64,000 bases of DNA from Dactylonectria macrodidyma (lineage: Eukaryota; Ascomycota; Sordariomycetes; Hypocreales; Nectriaceae), in NCBI GenBank assembly GCA_020744425.1, contig JAGMUV010000021.1, positions 930,001 to 994,000 of the forward strand, written 5' to 3'. Below the pieces are notes generated by a model. It was not told the origin of the DNA and did not search any database. It saw only the letters and a list, made by a program, of their open reading frames with translations. The translations under genes and the position numbers were made by a program. The stretch's first letter is position 1; each line of letters begins with the position of its first letter. This document shows positions 23,331-35,629 of this stretch, in pieces.

Positions 23331-24664
23331 AGCGCAAGAACCGTCCTTGCCGGGCTTGGGTGCGATGTCGGGGAGTTTGCCATGGGTGCAGCAGACAGGT
23401 TGGCCAACCATCAAAGAGGCGCAGAACTTGGAGTCGCTGTGAAGCTTGGTGAAGTCAGCGGCCTTGAGTCCGCACTTTTTGGCCATGGACGCGCAGGAGT
23501 CCCCACTGATAACAGACTTGGTGTTGCAAGTGCCATCAGAGTTGGCAGTAGGGATGGGATCGGGCAGCGTGCCAGCAGAGCAGCACACTTTTTGCACGGG
23601 AACGAGGGTGTTGCAAAAGGTCTTGGCCGAGTTGTACTTTTTCAAGTCGGCCAGCTTGATGATGCATCGTTTGGCTACAGCCTCGCAGCCGTCGTTGGCC
23701 TTAACTTCGGTGGTTTTGCAAGTGGCTCTAGCGGCGAGCCTTGAACCTGACTAAGCGCGGGCGGCTTCTGATGATGCTGAGGACGAGGATGTTGCATTAT
23801 TGGATCCTTGAATCTGACCAGGGACTCGTAAAGAAACCGTAATCCATTCCTCTTGATCGCCAGATACACATCGTCTGTCTGCCCAGGTGCGGATCACCTC
23901 CTGGACGAAAGGCAAGCGATCGGAGGCAGTTGAGATGATTCCGACCGAGTAGTCAGACCCACGCCCATTTCCAGTACAGAGTTGGGCAACTATTGTCCCA
24001 GAAAAGCTCTCTTGCGTCGCAGAATCCTCCACGAAGCGGCTCAAGATATCAGCATGGAGACCATGTTGGTATACCTCAGCACCGGCGAATAAGCCAATGA
24101 CCGAAGACCGCGAATAGCCAAAAGTCAAGACATTTTGAGTGCAGTTAGGCTTTTTAGTGCTCAGATAGTTTTGAACTTAGTGTCCTGCGGATAGAAGATC
24201 GTCGAGAGAGACCTTTTATCGCTAGTGTGATTGCCGCTCATAGTGACTGATGCTTGAATTATATCGTGGTTGGGTGTCGAGCAGACTGCTGCAACATCAT
24301 CGCTCGACCCCTCCATGGCCTTTTGCACCACGCTATACTCGGCTTTGCATCCCCTGATGGCTGTCACAGGAGCATGTCCATCGGGAGTGACATCGTTCTG
24401 GATGTTAAAGCTTAACAGCATAGTCTCATTGCAAGCTGCCACGCTGAGTACGTCGGGAAACAGGAACCATAGCGACAAGTCTTCAGCGGCGGCTGAGTCA
24501 GCGCCAGCATCTTAGCACGATGAGGGACATGCCTGAACCGCCTGCGTCCGGTTGACTGATGCATGCCACTCCTTAAGGCTTTCATCTTGACTAGCAGTAG
24601 CCGTTGCTATCGACCCTGCCGCCAATAGTAGTGAGATGATAGGGGAGTGTAAAGAAAGAATCAT
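23331..24664 (-). pseudogene. LysM/killer-toxin-like chitinase, N-terminal part only
   Basis: The start MILSLHSPIISLLLAAGSI is a signal peptide. The N-terminal region (ACNETMLLSFNIQ, VLTFGYSRSSVIGLFAGAEV, IVAQLCTGNGRGSDYSVGII) and two Cys-rich LysM units (VISGDSCASMAKKCGLKAAD, VCCSAGTLPDP) are those of fungal subgroup-C class V chitinases that bind chitin. The GH18 catalytic domain is absent because the gene stops at the junction with Copia sequence at about 23330. There is also a TAA after PSSC, a frameshift between TKFK and the following NYLSTKK, and a TAG after EAARA. It is a truncated pseudogene with several independent lesions. Confidence 0.8.
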
Positions 24665-25882
24665 GATGAAGGAGAGGAGGCCTAATGGCCGTTAACGATA
24701 GTGAGAGTAATGAATGTGTAGCGAATGAGTGGTAGGAAGATAAGATCGGATGAAAAGAATGTGCGATCCGATGGAAAAGGAATGTGAGCGCCAAGGAGAG
24801 GGAAGAATGAATGCCTTGGAAGGGACGGAATCAGGTGAAAGAGGCCGTTCATCTAAGATGATATTAGTGGAAATAAACCAGGCCTCATTTCAACCTCGGC
24901 CCTCTCGCAGGCATGGGTCCGATTGCCCTTGCAAGAAATGCGCCAAGACTGAGTTGAGATCGGTTCATATCAATGCATGTAAGTGATCCCTGCCGCCAGG
25001 GACGCATGCACATTGTAGCTGCGGCTGCAGCCGAGGTCAGCAAAACGGATCCTCCATGTTCCCACTCTCGGCAGGCAGAATCCGTCGAATCGTCGATCGG
25101 CTGAATGCTTAAATTGCACCCCTGTAACCGGGCCGAGCAAATGCCGCCCATGGTTACATACATGGTTACATGGAAGGTTATGGTTAAGATTGTTCTTTAC
25201 CAATGATGCGCTTCGCCCGGTCTCACTGGACTAACGCAGCAAAGCGAGATAACCCAATTCACATATCAATTCACAGCACCTTCCGAAAGCAGTTACCTGG
25301 ATGGAGACATAGAAAACTCCAGAACTTTACCTGCACCTTTAATTCTCGTGTTGATGAGGCTGCAATAAGCTGATGGCAAGCCAACGACCAACGGTGGTTA
25401 GCTAACTTAGCTTCGACTTATTCTCCTTCTTAATCCGTACTTGTGTTAGTTGGTGATGGAAGACAAATCCGGAATTCATCTATCTGGAACGTCTTAGCGC
25501 CTTCCTTTTTAAGAGAAGGCAGTGATCTCTGCAGATATGAGACGGATAACCCGGAGTCCACTAACACCAATCAGATCATGGAACCCACAGTCTCGCAAGA
25601 GGCGCAGGCAAGCGGGCGTTATCTCAATATCTGGAGTATAATAGCCGCACATTATGGTAGATATTTCACAACAGAAGAGGCTATATAGGGGTCCCTAGTA
25701 CCCACGTATGCAAGGGACGTTTGTCTTTGCGAGCTGCAACCAACACATTTTCTCGCGGGCGTACCACACTTCATCGCCAACCAACAGACCCTCAGCTCGG
25801 ACCCATCTAAAAAAAAAACTCGTGCCAACGAGGAAGCGATCTCTGCTTTGTTCTTCTCCTTAATTTTTCCAAATCCTTCCCA
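24665..25882. other. Intergenic, nothing recognised
   Basis: No coding or repeat signal was identified. The right end carries the leader of the 2EXR gene, with an A-run at about 25809-25817 and a pyrimidine-rich leader before the ATG at 25883. Confidence 0.35.
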
Positions 25883-26563
25883 ATGGCCACCGCCTCGTTT
25901 CACCCCTTCCCGCGCCTCCACTTCGAGCTCCGTGTCCTCATTTGGGGCTTCGCAGCAGCTCCTCGTATCGTCCACATACGCACCGACGCACCAGGCTTTT
26001 CATCGCCTACGCCGCCCCCTGGAGCCCTGCAAGCGAGCCAGGAAGCCCGTCGGTATGCGCCTTATCGGAAATCCTTCTTCACTACAACCAATAACGGGTC
26101 TGAGCCCCGCTACGTCTGGGTCAACTTTGAGACGGACATGATCTGCATTGAGGATGAAAATGTGGAACGTCTTGCGCCTCATTTGGCGGAAATACAACGT
26201 CTCAAGTTCACAGTCCCGGCGGAGAAAGATGATCTGACCTATGAGTACTTCTTTCGCGATAGTGAAGAGTTTATGGGAGACTTCACGGCACTGCAAGAGC
26301 TTCACATGGTGATAGAAGACTGTCCTAGGAGATGGGGGACCACGTTCGAGCACTGTTTTTACGGATGTCCCAGGGAGAATGTCAGGTTTCTTGATCCACA
26401 GTCGGGACTCTTGCTGAATGGACTTCAGCTGGAAAGGGCGTATAATTGGTCAGTACAGGATGGAGGAGTAGTGGGCGACGTGGATGACATTGATAGGGAG
26501 TTGCTGTTCATCATCGAGAATGATTGTGGTTTAAAGTTGGATGAGCTCGCAGAGATAGAATAA
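25883..26563 (+). CDS. 2EXR domain protein
   Basis: A single open frame of 226 codons begins MATASFHPFPRLHFELRVLI and continues WGFAAAPRIVHIR. The F-x-x-FPRLxxELRxxIW opening is the hallmark of the fungal 2EXR family. A second typical block, ASQEARRYA followed later by YVWVNFETDMICIED, is also present. 2EXR proteins are a large expanded family in filamentous fungi with no established biochemical role. Context upstream of the ATG is pyrimidine-rich and there is no sign of an intron. It looks intact. A decayed relative lies at 60115-60636. Confidence 0.85.
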   Translation: MATASFHPFPRLHFELRVLIWGFAAAPRIVHIRTDAPGFSSPTPPPGALQASQEARRYAPYRKSFFTTTNNGSEPRYVWVNFETDMICIEDENVERLAPHLAEIQRLKFTVPAEKDDLTYEYFFRDSEEFMGDFTALQELHMVIEDCPRRWGTTFEHCFYGCPRENVRFLDPQSGLLLNGLQLERAYNWSVQDGGVVGDVDDIDRELLFIIENDCGLKLDELAEIE

Positions 26564-27822
26564 GTGAACGAAGCGTTCTCTATTGAGTGATTGCCCTTTT
26601 AAACGACTCAATAGGACTTATTAATGATACATGCAAACAAATAGAACTTAACCCTCTACCACAACCCCAAAATATTACAAGACGTTCACTTCCTTCTCAC
26701 CGAACTGCACGTATATATACTCTAGCTCTTATTACGCCTAACACCCTTTGACATTAGCATCAACGCCAGCATAGGCCTCAATCACCGCTTTATGCTCTCA
26801 AGGTTTTGTCTCCGCATAAAATATATCCTTTATATCGCTATCGAAACCGCTGTTCGGACTTTTGTTTCTGCGCTGCCGCGTTCCTCATTGCCGCGTTTCT
26901 GTATCACGTGTTTGCATTGCTTGAGTCGTCATGAAACGAAGGACTCGATTGATTGGTCGACCTAGTTACAGATAGACTCTTATCTCTCCTCCCTTAACCA
27001 CCAGGAACTTAGAACCTCCCTCCGCCACATCCTTCCATCGTTCGTCATATATAGAGAGAGCATAGCGGCTGCCGAAACCCGAGTTGCTAGGAGCGTGGAG
27101 TGTGTTGCGCTGGACGTTCATTGTGGTGTTCGTTGTGGTTGGTCTCTGATGAGTTGAATTGCGATCTGGAATTGTAAAGAGGTAATTGAATTGCGACGTG
27201 AGTATGAGTTGGAACTGCGACGAGGTAACTTGGAATGTGACGAACCCTCACGGGGCTTTTATCGCATGACGATTTTGCCTTCCGACATCTAGCTTTTCTA
27301 TCTAGCTTTTCCAGCTGCTTGACGCATCTCAAAGGGTTGAATAGGACAGCAAGGCTTGCACCCTGATGCAGTAGAAACTCTAGTCATTCCGAGTTGATGT
27401 TGCCTTGGGCTTGGGTTTTAGGCCCTCGCACTGTTATTCACTATTGGTTTTTTTTTTGACTGTTTAACCTCTGGCCCCCCTCTGAGTGTGCGCTGCCAAG
27501 GACCATAACTGTTAGATTGGATCATGTACAAAGCACCTGATCGGGCGGTCACGTGGTGACCTCCAGGGTTGAGACTGCCTATTGGTGCAGATACCTCAGG
27601 CCCCCACTTTTAGTGGTAATTAGAACACATACGCAGTCACGGCCGGGAGACCTCCCAGATACACACAGACAATACACACACAATCAAGTCATCTAAGTGC
27701 CACGCTAGCTTTCCGACAGTAATAGCTTCCCGGCCTGCGGACACACGGCCTTCGGCTGAGGCTACCCCATGCGCCCCATCGCCGCTCCAATGTGCATGGG
27801 GTGACGTAGTACTTTAGTCTAA
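26564..27822. other. Intergenic, nothing recognised
   Basis: AT-rich spacer without a supported gene. A 76-bp pyrimidine/purine-biased stretch near 27440-27480 was inspected and not assigned. No tRNA found. Confidence 0.35.
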
Positions 27823-28580
27823 ATGGTCTGCACTATTAGGAGCCCTGTCTCATGGACTAGTTTACAGTCGCCCGAAGAATTTAATGCTCTCAGTCGCGCT
27901 CTGAAAAACAATTCAGAACATCTCAGGGAACTTCGATTTGATTTTGTCAACTGCTCCCGAAACTTCTTTGTAAGCCAAGTTTTGAAGTTGTCGGCCGATC
28001 AATTTGAGACAATGTTTCCGGCCTTAGAAACCGTATCTTTAAGTGACATGTCCCTCAAAAATGCGGAAAAGGGGATTATATATGCTTTCAATTTTAGCGA
28101 GCTGTCGTCCTTGACATTGCGCCACTATTCTGGGTTAGAGGAGATCCTGACCACGGTCATTGACTCCGGCCAAGCGATCAGACTCTCGTCGCTGGAAGTT
28201 GTTTGCGGCCCATCTGACAATGGCATTGATATGTGTGGTACTCTTTCAATGTTTTAGGGGCATTCTAGGGCCTTGAGGATCTATTTGTCAGTCTCCCTGG
28301 ACCAGTTGAGACCTTAGAGTTTTGGCGCATAAAAACCCATTACAAGTTAACCCTTACCAGATTCGTCTATCGTCAAAGGACAGTGAACCTCGATGATAAT
28401 TCTCCTATTTCGAAGAAGAGATGGACCTTATAGATCTATCACTTTTGCCAGAAGACAGAGCTGAGTTGGATCAATCCGAGTCGCCTCATCCCTTCGCGGC
28501 CCTGGACCTGGAGTGCATTGGCTTCGAAATCGGAACATTGTGGTGGGGTTTAATAAAGATGTGTATAAGGTGAGTTTTGA
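27823..28580 (+). pseudogene. F-box/LRR-like protein fragment
   Basis: The open frame 27823-28257 has leucine-rich spacing (HLRELRFDF, FPALETVSLSDMSLKN, FSELSSLTLRHYSGLEEIL, RLSSLEVV) like the LRR part of fungal F-box-type proteins. Past its stop, coding similarity resumes in other frames (ETLEFWRI, then DLIDLSLLPEDRAELD and FAALDLECIG). The N-terminal F-box is not visible. Frame breaks and missing start mark a decayed copy. The family assignment is moderate. Confidence 0.5.
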
Positions 28581-28899
28581 TATATAAAGGGGTTTGTGAC
28601 TGTACCTAACTATAACTACAATCGAAAATTTTCCACAACGGCCAAAGCATATGGTAGCTGAGTCTCTGAAACGCCCAGCTATGAGGAGTGATAAGGGTGC
28701 GACCGTGAGATGGTTTAGACCCTTCTCACCTCGTAAATCTGCTAATGCGAGGGCAGCCCTCAAAGAAGATCGGCGTATAGAGCATTATGGATTCGAGTTT
28801 AGGATCGCCCGCGCAAACCCAACTTCCTAACTGCCATGCCGTCTTAGCCGCGGCGCATCCGATCGAGGGAGAGAAGGATTCTTTGAATAAATTGCTCCG

Positions 28900-29480
28900 C
28901 TTATCGAAAGGTGGCGGCGCCGTCCATCCAAATCAGCTCTGGCTCCCTCGAGTCTTCCTCATCACTGCTCTCGTTTCCGAAAAGTTGCGTCCATCCTCGG
29001 TCTAGGGAAGTCCAGATTTCTTCCTTCACCGTCTCGTTGGTGAGTGCCGGTATCGCAAGGCCACGATCGCTTCCGCTTTCATCAATAAAAACCATTTGCT
29101 CAGGCTTATATGGGATCGTCTCTCTATGTAATCGTCTCGTAGATCTTGCTTATGCTCTTTTGCGATGTTTTGCGTGACCTTCTTGGTCCACCCGAATCGG
29201 TTTAGGGTTCTGCCGATCGTGAATCGTGACATATTCACACCATATTGTTTGTAGAGAAAATCAGCGTGGTCTTATTAGCTCATGCAATGGTCCTAATCCA
29301 ACTTATTCTGCAATACAAGCCACATGTTTTCTGTCACTCCCCTAGGTCGACCTATAGTCTTACGAGGGGCGTCGAATATGCCACATTGAAGTATATTCAA
29401 TCGGGCATTACAAACAGGTCGCGGAGTGCAGTTAATGATCGTTTTGGCTATTTCCTCGTCTGTAATATCTTCCTGCCCCT
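28900..29480 (-). pseudogene. Tc1-like (IS630-type) transposase fragment
   Basis: Minus-strand order: ITDEEIAKTIINC, IGRPRGVTENMW, HADFLYKQYGVNMSRFTIGR, FGWTKKVTQNIAKEHKQDLR, then in another frame a MVFIDESGSDRG box with the first catalytic Asp. This matches the HTH and first catalytic block of fungal IS630/Tc1 DDE transposases. Several stops and a frameshift occur, and the sequence after SDRG no longer resembles the family. It is a truncated relic. Confidence 0.7.
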
Positions 29481-30058
29481 ATAACTTACTTACGATGATA
29501 TTCTAAAGCTCGGTTCGTTAGATCTTGGATAACCTAGGTGCCATTTGTAGAGGATGCAAGGTCGAGGTTTGCCACATTTCAGCGCCAGGATTGTATCGCA
29601 GCCTAGCCTGCCAATGGTGGATGACGGTAGAAGATTAATCCGGAAGTCATCAATGCCCACAGTGCTTCAAGTTGGATTGCAAAGCTGCTTCCACCAATCA
29701 TATTTAAGTTTTATGCAGCACGTGCACAAGCAGAGCTAGGAACCGTGACCCCACACAGAAGCCCACCTCGAGATTGAACTCCACAGCATTGAGAAGAACT
29801 TCAGGGCCGCTAAGAGCGACGGACTGATCCACACAGGGAATCGCAAGCACTTTATGCATGTCCCAGTTGCTTGTACTCACGACCGCCGTTCTTGGACTAG
29901 CTCAAGGTATTACGTCCTTCTCAATCTTTATTTTTAAACCCACGGCTGAATAGAACAGTGTACTGAAGACCTCCAATTGCTCAACACTACCTATCCCCTA
30001 ACGGCCTCTACGCTGAAGACCATGGACTTTGGTGACATAGCACTGATTCCGTGTCACC
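29481..30058. other. Intergenic, nothing recognised
   Basis: No supported gene or repeat. It probably contains 3' flanking sequence of the NLR that ends at 30059 on the minus strand. Confidence 0.35.
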
Positions 30059-33000
30059 CTAGATGTCTTTTCGCCGTTTCGTTGCACGCCCACCAGAAAT
30101 ATCCTTGCAGTCTCTCCTGCCTCGATCATGCGGATGATGAGACGGTACGGAGTTCATCCTGCTAGATAAGCGCGCATATCTTTGGCTGTCTCGCCCCCAA
30201 ACTGCCTCGACCCCATTTCGTGCTCTCCGATAATACAACAAGGCTTCATCCACCCGGCCAAGCGCCACGCAAAGGATAGCAAAGTTCTCCAGCGTGTTTA
30301 AGGCAGGGATATAGGTCGCTACCAAAGTCAGCCCTAGAGCCTTCTCGTAGCCATCTAGTGCTCGCTGGTACATCGCCTCAGCGTCCTGAAGTCGGCCCTG
30401 GTCTGCATAGAGAAGGCCCAGGTTATTAACTGTATTGAGTGTCGATGTGTGATCTGGTCCCCATGCCTTCTCGTAGCCATCTAGCGCTCGCTGGTATATC
30501 GCCTCAGCGTCCTGAAGTCGGCCCTGGTCTGCATAGAGAAGGCCCAGGTTATTGACTGTATTGAGTGTCGATGTGTGATCTGGTCCCCATGCCTTCTCGT
30601 AGCCATCTAGCGCTCGCTGGTATATCGCCTCAGCGTCCTGAAGTCGGCCCTGGTCTGCATAGAGAAGGCCCAGGTTATTAACTGTATTGAGTGTCGATGT
30701 GTGATCTGGTCCCCATGCCTTCTCGTAGCCACCCAGTGCTCGCTGGTACATCGCCTCAGCGTCCTGAAGCCGGCCCTGGTCTTTGTAGAGAATGCCCAGG
30801 TTATTGACTGTATTGAGTGTCGATGTGTGATCTGGTCCCCATGCCTTCTCGTAGCCACCCAGTGCTCGCTGGTACATCGCCTCAGCGTCCTGAAGCCGGC
30901 CCTGGTCTTTGTAGAGAATGCCCAGGTTATTGACTGTATTGAGTGTCGATGTGTGATCTGGTCCCCATGCCTTTTCCTTGCTATCCAGTGCTCGCTGGTA
31001 CATCGCCTCGGCGTCCTGAAGCCGGCCTTGGTCTGCATAGAGATTGCCCAGTGAGCCCAAAGCCACCGCTGCTTCATACTCAAGTGCCGCTCCTCTCATC
31101 GTCTCGAGGCATCTGTCCGCATGCGCGAGAAGCCGCCGCTGCATAACCCAATACTCCCTCTGATCTTGCCCCGGTATATGCGAGGCCACGCAACGAATCG
31201 CTGTTTGAACCATATCTTCATCAAATTCCCAATTCAGCACATATATCATCCACGAATGGACACATCCATGCACGCTGTACCCTCGTGACTCTGCCTGCTG
31301 GGCTGTTGTTAGTGGATCAGCCTCAACAAGCCCGTGGCTACATAAAATTCTCATGGTTTTATGAAACTGGAGCTTATTGTTCGTCATCTCGGTGAGCCAC
31401 CCCGGCCCATCCACTCCGCCTTCTTTCAAGAGCTCATACCATAAATCTTCATTGCTAAAATAAGCCCATTGTCGGAGAAGCATGGCTGCGATCGGGCTTT
31501 GCTGCTCAATGTGCTTATATGAAATACCCCATGTCGAGTATAAGGTTTGGTCGTATGATGGCAGTTGCGGGGCTTCTTTATGCAATTGCAGCCACGATTG
31601 ATCGTATAATTGGAGATATTCAGTACAGGTTATTGACACTTGTTCTAAGTACGCTCCAGCTGTCGCAAGAGCAAGGGGTAGTCCATCAAGTCGTAGTGCG
31701 AGGTCGTGCGCAGCGGGATCTACTGAATTCAGCTTAGTATTCTGTTATTGTCGATTTTTTACGCAACTCACCTCGCTTGATACTATCACGACGAGAAGCA
31801 GACGCTAGGATCTCCAGGCTATCACTGATATCTTTCAACTTGCCGAATTGGATAGACTGCCCCAGTTTTACCGATAACCGCGAGGTTACGATAATAGCGC
31901 CATGATCTGTCTCGGGTAGGTATCGGCGAAGATCGAAAGCCTTTGGGTCGGCGTGGTCCCGGTGATTATTCGCTGCTTCATCAGTGTGGTCCACAGACAG
32001 ATCCGGTTGTCCACTCCTTATGGCATTCGTGCTGGTCAACATTGGGCGGTCGTAATTGTCGTAAATGAGTAACCAGTGATCATTTGGCGGTTCATCTAAC
32101 CACCGTTTAACCGCTCCCACAATTCTGTCGGCATCTCGGCTCTCCACCGCACTGGAGACGTACGTCATGGATGGGTCGTGGCGCATGATCCGCTCAGCAA
32201 TGCGAGCAAAGCTCTGCTTCAATATCGTTTCGTCTCTCGCGTTCAACCATATCGCTGTTGAGTAGTCCGTACGGTGTCGCTTGAAGTATGCAATCGCAAG
32301 CTGCGTCTTGCCAATACCACCCAACCCATGTAGGATAGCAGTACGGCGTCCGATAGTCCCTTTAAGAATGTCTTGTATTCGGCTCAGCTCTTCTTCTCTT
32401 GCCACAAACCGGGTTACTTCAAAGATCTCGGACAAATTGATCGGGAGTTGGAAAGCGGCTGAATTAGATCGCGCTTTGCAGTCTCTACTACTGTATCAAT
32501 AAGCTATGAATACGATATATCATCCTTCGTACCCTAGAGTAGAGCTTACCTCTGCGTCTCTTCCTCAGGCAGGTGAAAAAATAGCTGTCTTGCATAGGCG
32601 GCCGCCGCTGCTGCTGCATAGCCATGCCACTGGTCATTCTTATGGCTATCGCAGTAGTCTGAGATGCCACGGATGACCAAGCATGGGAAATCGGCAAGCG
32701 CTCCTGCTGCCTCCATCTCAAAGCATAGTAGCCCATGCTGCTCTGCTAAGCGATCCCTCAATGCAGCACTCTTGACCACCAGCTCTCCGGACGCTATTGT
32801 ACCTCGGTGTACAACAACAAAGGACTCGTCGCCCTCATTAATCTGTCTGTCGATTCGCTGCTCCGGAGCGCATGCACATTCATCGCAGGATTGCCCTGGC
32901 TGCTGATGAATGTAGTTTGGGTGGTACAGATGATCATTCGCAATGCCAGGAAACCTGAAACGTTGAATAGTTCGGCGGCTCTTTTGGGTTCTTTGCGCAT

Positions 33001-33508
33001 CCTCCCAGACGGGATCATGGTCCAATCTTTCTCGCTGCACTGCCAGGGTTTGTGCAGCGTTGAGGAGGATTGGCGGTGGCGGTGCAATAGCACCGGTCCG
33101 TTCAAAGTGACCCTCCTTTGCCTTTCTATGGTCATATTATACTGCCCCAGAGTGTATGCCCGTCGGTTTACTCACCACCACATGGCCTAACCGAATCATC
33201 CCGCTGTCCGTCTGTACCGGTACACCACCTCCAATACCAACCAATAGGCCGTATCTGAGGTTGGGGAATGTCATCCTCATCTGGGTAACGACCGTGGCTG
33301 CAGAGCAGTTCCCAGTCTGAGGGAGACCCGCGACAACGATATTGTGGTTGTTGATGCTGCCGAGCTTATAGACGTTGTGGTCTGCCGGCTTTTGTGGTAG
33401 AGCTTCGTGCTCTTCGTCCAACATCTCCATCGCGGCGATCTGTTCTACCTCCAGCGGGCATATCCAGCCCACTCTGTATGCGTCGTGGCTGACGCGTCTT
33501 GGCGGCAT
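30059..33508 (-). pseudogene. NLR: nucleoside phosphorylase, NB-ARC and TPR repeats, with one nonsense codon
   Basis: Three exons, 33508-32550, 32490-31772 and 31722-30059, with introns of 59 and 49 nt, would encode about 1113 residues. The N-terminal domain is a purine nucleoside phosphorylase-like sensor (YRVGWICPLEVEQIAAMEML, LLVGIGGGVP, GLLCFEMEAAGAL, VIRGISDYCDSHK). NB-ARC follows with Walker A LHGLGGIGKTQLA, Walker B HWLLIYDNYD, GAIIVTSR and GLPLALATAGAYL. The C-terminus has seven 42-residue TPR units (GRLQDAEAMYQRAL). These are fungal counterparts of STAND immune receptors involved in non-self recognition. An in-frame TAA at 33137-33139 interrupts the phosphorylase domain where the family has Q (SGAV, stop, YDHRK); ancestral CAA is inferred. 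Everything else is intact, so the lesion is recent. Confidence 0.8.
30330..31047 (-). repeat. 126-bp tandem repeats encoding TPR units
   Basis: About six near-identical 126-bp units encode 42-residue TPRs. Neighbouring units differ at very few bases, mostly at the codons giving YADQ versus YKDQ and DGYEK versus GGYEK. Such internal identity is known from NLR genes whose repeats undergo rapid unit exchange and concerted evolution. Confidence 0.85.
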
Positions 33509-34157
33509 CTCCGATCGGGTGAGCGCAAATATTGTCGGAGCTGCGACGGTTGAGTCTCTCGAGGCTTCGAGATAAGTGAGATTTCGTGATCATAGATACG
33601 TAAGCAATGTGCCATTCAAGATGGATTGGAGAACATGATCAGGCCACTCCAAGTTCGAGCAACAGATGTCTCGCAATCAGGCTCAGCATTGGGACGCGAG
33701 GAGGGGTAACGCCTAAGCGCCAGCCTTGTGCGGCTGAGCGCATCGCTGCCAACCAAACACCTTAACGCACGGAACCAGAGTGCGCGGGTGACTTGTCGAA
33801 TAGGCAATTCTGTGCCAACCGAAGGCAGCTGGCTAAGGAGCTGCAGTCTCGGGTAGGCGGCTGAGGCAAACGATGATGCCTGTGGTCAGAATCGCCAGTT
33901 TCGCTGGGCTTGAGCCGAGCTCGCCCCTCGCACGTTTCGAAGCCAGAATGAGACAACGGTCTCGTGCCTTGTAATTCAGGTATCCACTACTTGTGCCTGA
34001 CGAACCGCTAAGGACCAATTCTGGCTCCTGGATTCTCAAAACTGCCCCTGGCTCATCCTATATGTACACAGTGCTCAAATTGGGTAAATAGCACTATGTG
34101 GGGCATATTCTAAATTTGGAAGTGTGTTGTAAAGAGGAATCTAGTTATGCTCATAAC
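33509..34157. other. Spacer between NLR and LINE
   Basis: Upstream flank of the NLR gene and the left flank of the LINE insertion. No gene was recognised. Confidence 0.35.
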
Positions 34158-34170
34158 TGTATTAATTTCA
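34158..34170. repeat. Left target-site duplication of the LINE
   Basis: TGTATTAATTTCA occurs here and again at 39722-39734, exactly bracketing the element. Confidence 0.85.
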
Positions 34171-34318
34171 GATCTCTTCGGGAAAAACTGTATCTCTTCG
34201 GGAGAATTGGTGATGAGACAGAAAAGCGATATCGAGTCGGGGAAATCTCATTATTTATCTTCTTTATAACTTTTGAAATACCCGGTGGCCGCTTGGCGGA
34301 GATTCAGGCCTTTGGCGA

Positions 34319-35629
34319 ATGTCTGGTGTTGTGAACCCCGCATCAGACGTCATTGTCGTCATGGAAGGCGAACCCGATGTTCCGGGCGGGGGATATCATC
34401 GTCCCCTGCGAAAAAGGACCAGAACGACGAGGGCATTGGAATGCGAGCAGCAAAAAGGCGATATGGAATGGCAGGAGGAGGAGAGCAGCGAGGGAGCTCT
34501 GAGTCACACGCGAACTAAGAAAAGAGCCACGCCTAAGGCAGCTGGCAACATGACTGAGGCTATCCAGGGCCTGAAGCGAGTCCTGGAACAAGATTTCAAT
34601 AAGAGGATGGAAACAATGAAGGCAGAGTTTCAGCTCGAGTTTACCAAACTTAGCGACCGCATGGCTGAGGAAGTCACCAGAACCACGGCCCAGATGGCAC
34701 AAGAATTATCACAAGTCCGAGAGCAGCTTACCCAGGTTTGCGGCGAGCTGGAGCAGACCCGACTACAGCTGGATGCACTGAACAAGGCTCAGGCACCACG
34801 ACCGCCGGGTCGGACATATGCAGACGTGGCCAGAATAACACCTATCAGTACTCCCACTCAATCTCCATCTTCGGCCCGTTTGGCAACTCCAGAACCGGTG
34901 TTCTGCACGGTAGACACATCTAGGGTGCCCGAAGATCATATTGGAGATGCTACGCCTGCAGTGCTACGCAGGACCGTTGAACAGGAAATGCGAACGTCTA
35001 GCAACCAGCCCAGTTGGCGATGTGTTGCAGTGACCAGAGATGGGCGAAATACCAACCGCCTGAGGGTGATTGGTAGGAACGAGGAAGAACTGAAGAGGAT
35101 CAAAACCATTATTGAAGCCAAGAAGGCTCCAGGTGCGAGAGTGCTCCGAGACCAACTGTACCCAGTCAAAGTTGACAACATCAACCGTGCTGCCGTTCTC
35201 GACCGGGAAGGCAAGGTCCTTCCTGGAGCGATGGACGCTTTGAGCCAAGAGAATGAAGTCCAAATTGCCAAGATGGCTTGGTTGAGTCGAAAGGACAGCA
35301 CAAAGGCTTATGGATCCATGGTGGTATACCTCACCAAAAGCAACGATGCCAGGAGACTCTTGCAGGAACACTACTTCCTTGCAGCTGGTGAATCGGCATA
35401 TACCAGCGCGTTTGAGCGGAGAACTGGTCCGATACAATGCTACAACTGCCAGGAGCTTGGTCACAAGGCCTTCTCGTGCAGCAAGAATCGGGTATGCGCG
35501 AGATGCGCCGCCGAAGGCCATCACCATAGCGAGTGCCAGACGCAGGTACCCAAGTGTGTGCCCTGTGGTGGACCGCACGAGTCGTTCAGCAGAAGCTGCC
35601 CGAAACTCTATCCTACCCGGCATGAGTAG
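34319..35629 (+). CDS. LINE ORF1: nucleic-acid-binding Gag-like protein
   Basis: This 436-residue protein has a charged N-terminus, a coiled-coil-like middle ([20 protein letters not shown]) and a Pro/Ser-rich linker. It ends in zinc knuckles: [28 protein letters not shown] and [15 protein letters not shown], about residues 373-430. ORF1 proteins of Tad-type LINEs bind element RNA in the ribonucleoprotein. Start ATG 34319 is the first in the frame. The stop TAG overlaps the ORF2 start (ATGAGTAG at 35622-35629), suggesting coupled termination and reinitiation. Confidence 0.9.
   Translation: MSGVVNPASDVIVVMEGEPDVPGGGYHRPLRKRTRTTRALECEQQKGDMEWQEEESSEGALSHTRTKKRATPKAAGNMTEAIQGLKRVLEQDFNKRMETMKAEFQLEFTKLSDRMAEEVTRTTAQMAQELSQVREQLTQVCGELEQTRLQLDALNKAQAPRPPGRTYADVARITPISTPTQSPSSARLATPEPVFCTVDTSRVPEDHIGDATPAVLRRTVEQEMRTSSNQPSWRCVAVTRDGRNTNRLRVIGRNEEELKRIKTIIEAKKAPGARVLRDQLYPVKVDNINRAAVLDREGKVLPGAMDALSQENEVQIAKMAWLSRKDSTKAYGSMVVYLTKSNDARRLLQEHYFLAAGESAYTSAFERRTGPIQCYNCQELGHKAFSCSKNRVCARCAAEGHHHSECQTQVPKCVPCGGPHESFSRSCPKLYPTRHE

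Noticed and set aside
30330..31047. Regular 126-bp spacing considered as a CRISPR-like array
   Set aside because: Units are contiguous, without spacers, and encode TPRs.
30701..31054. Plus-strand ORF with a perfect internal repeat
   Set aside because: It is the antisense shadow of the TPR-coding repeats of the NLR.
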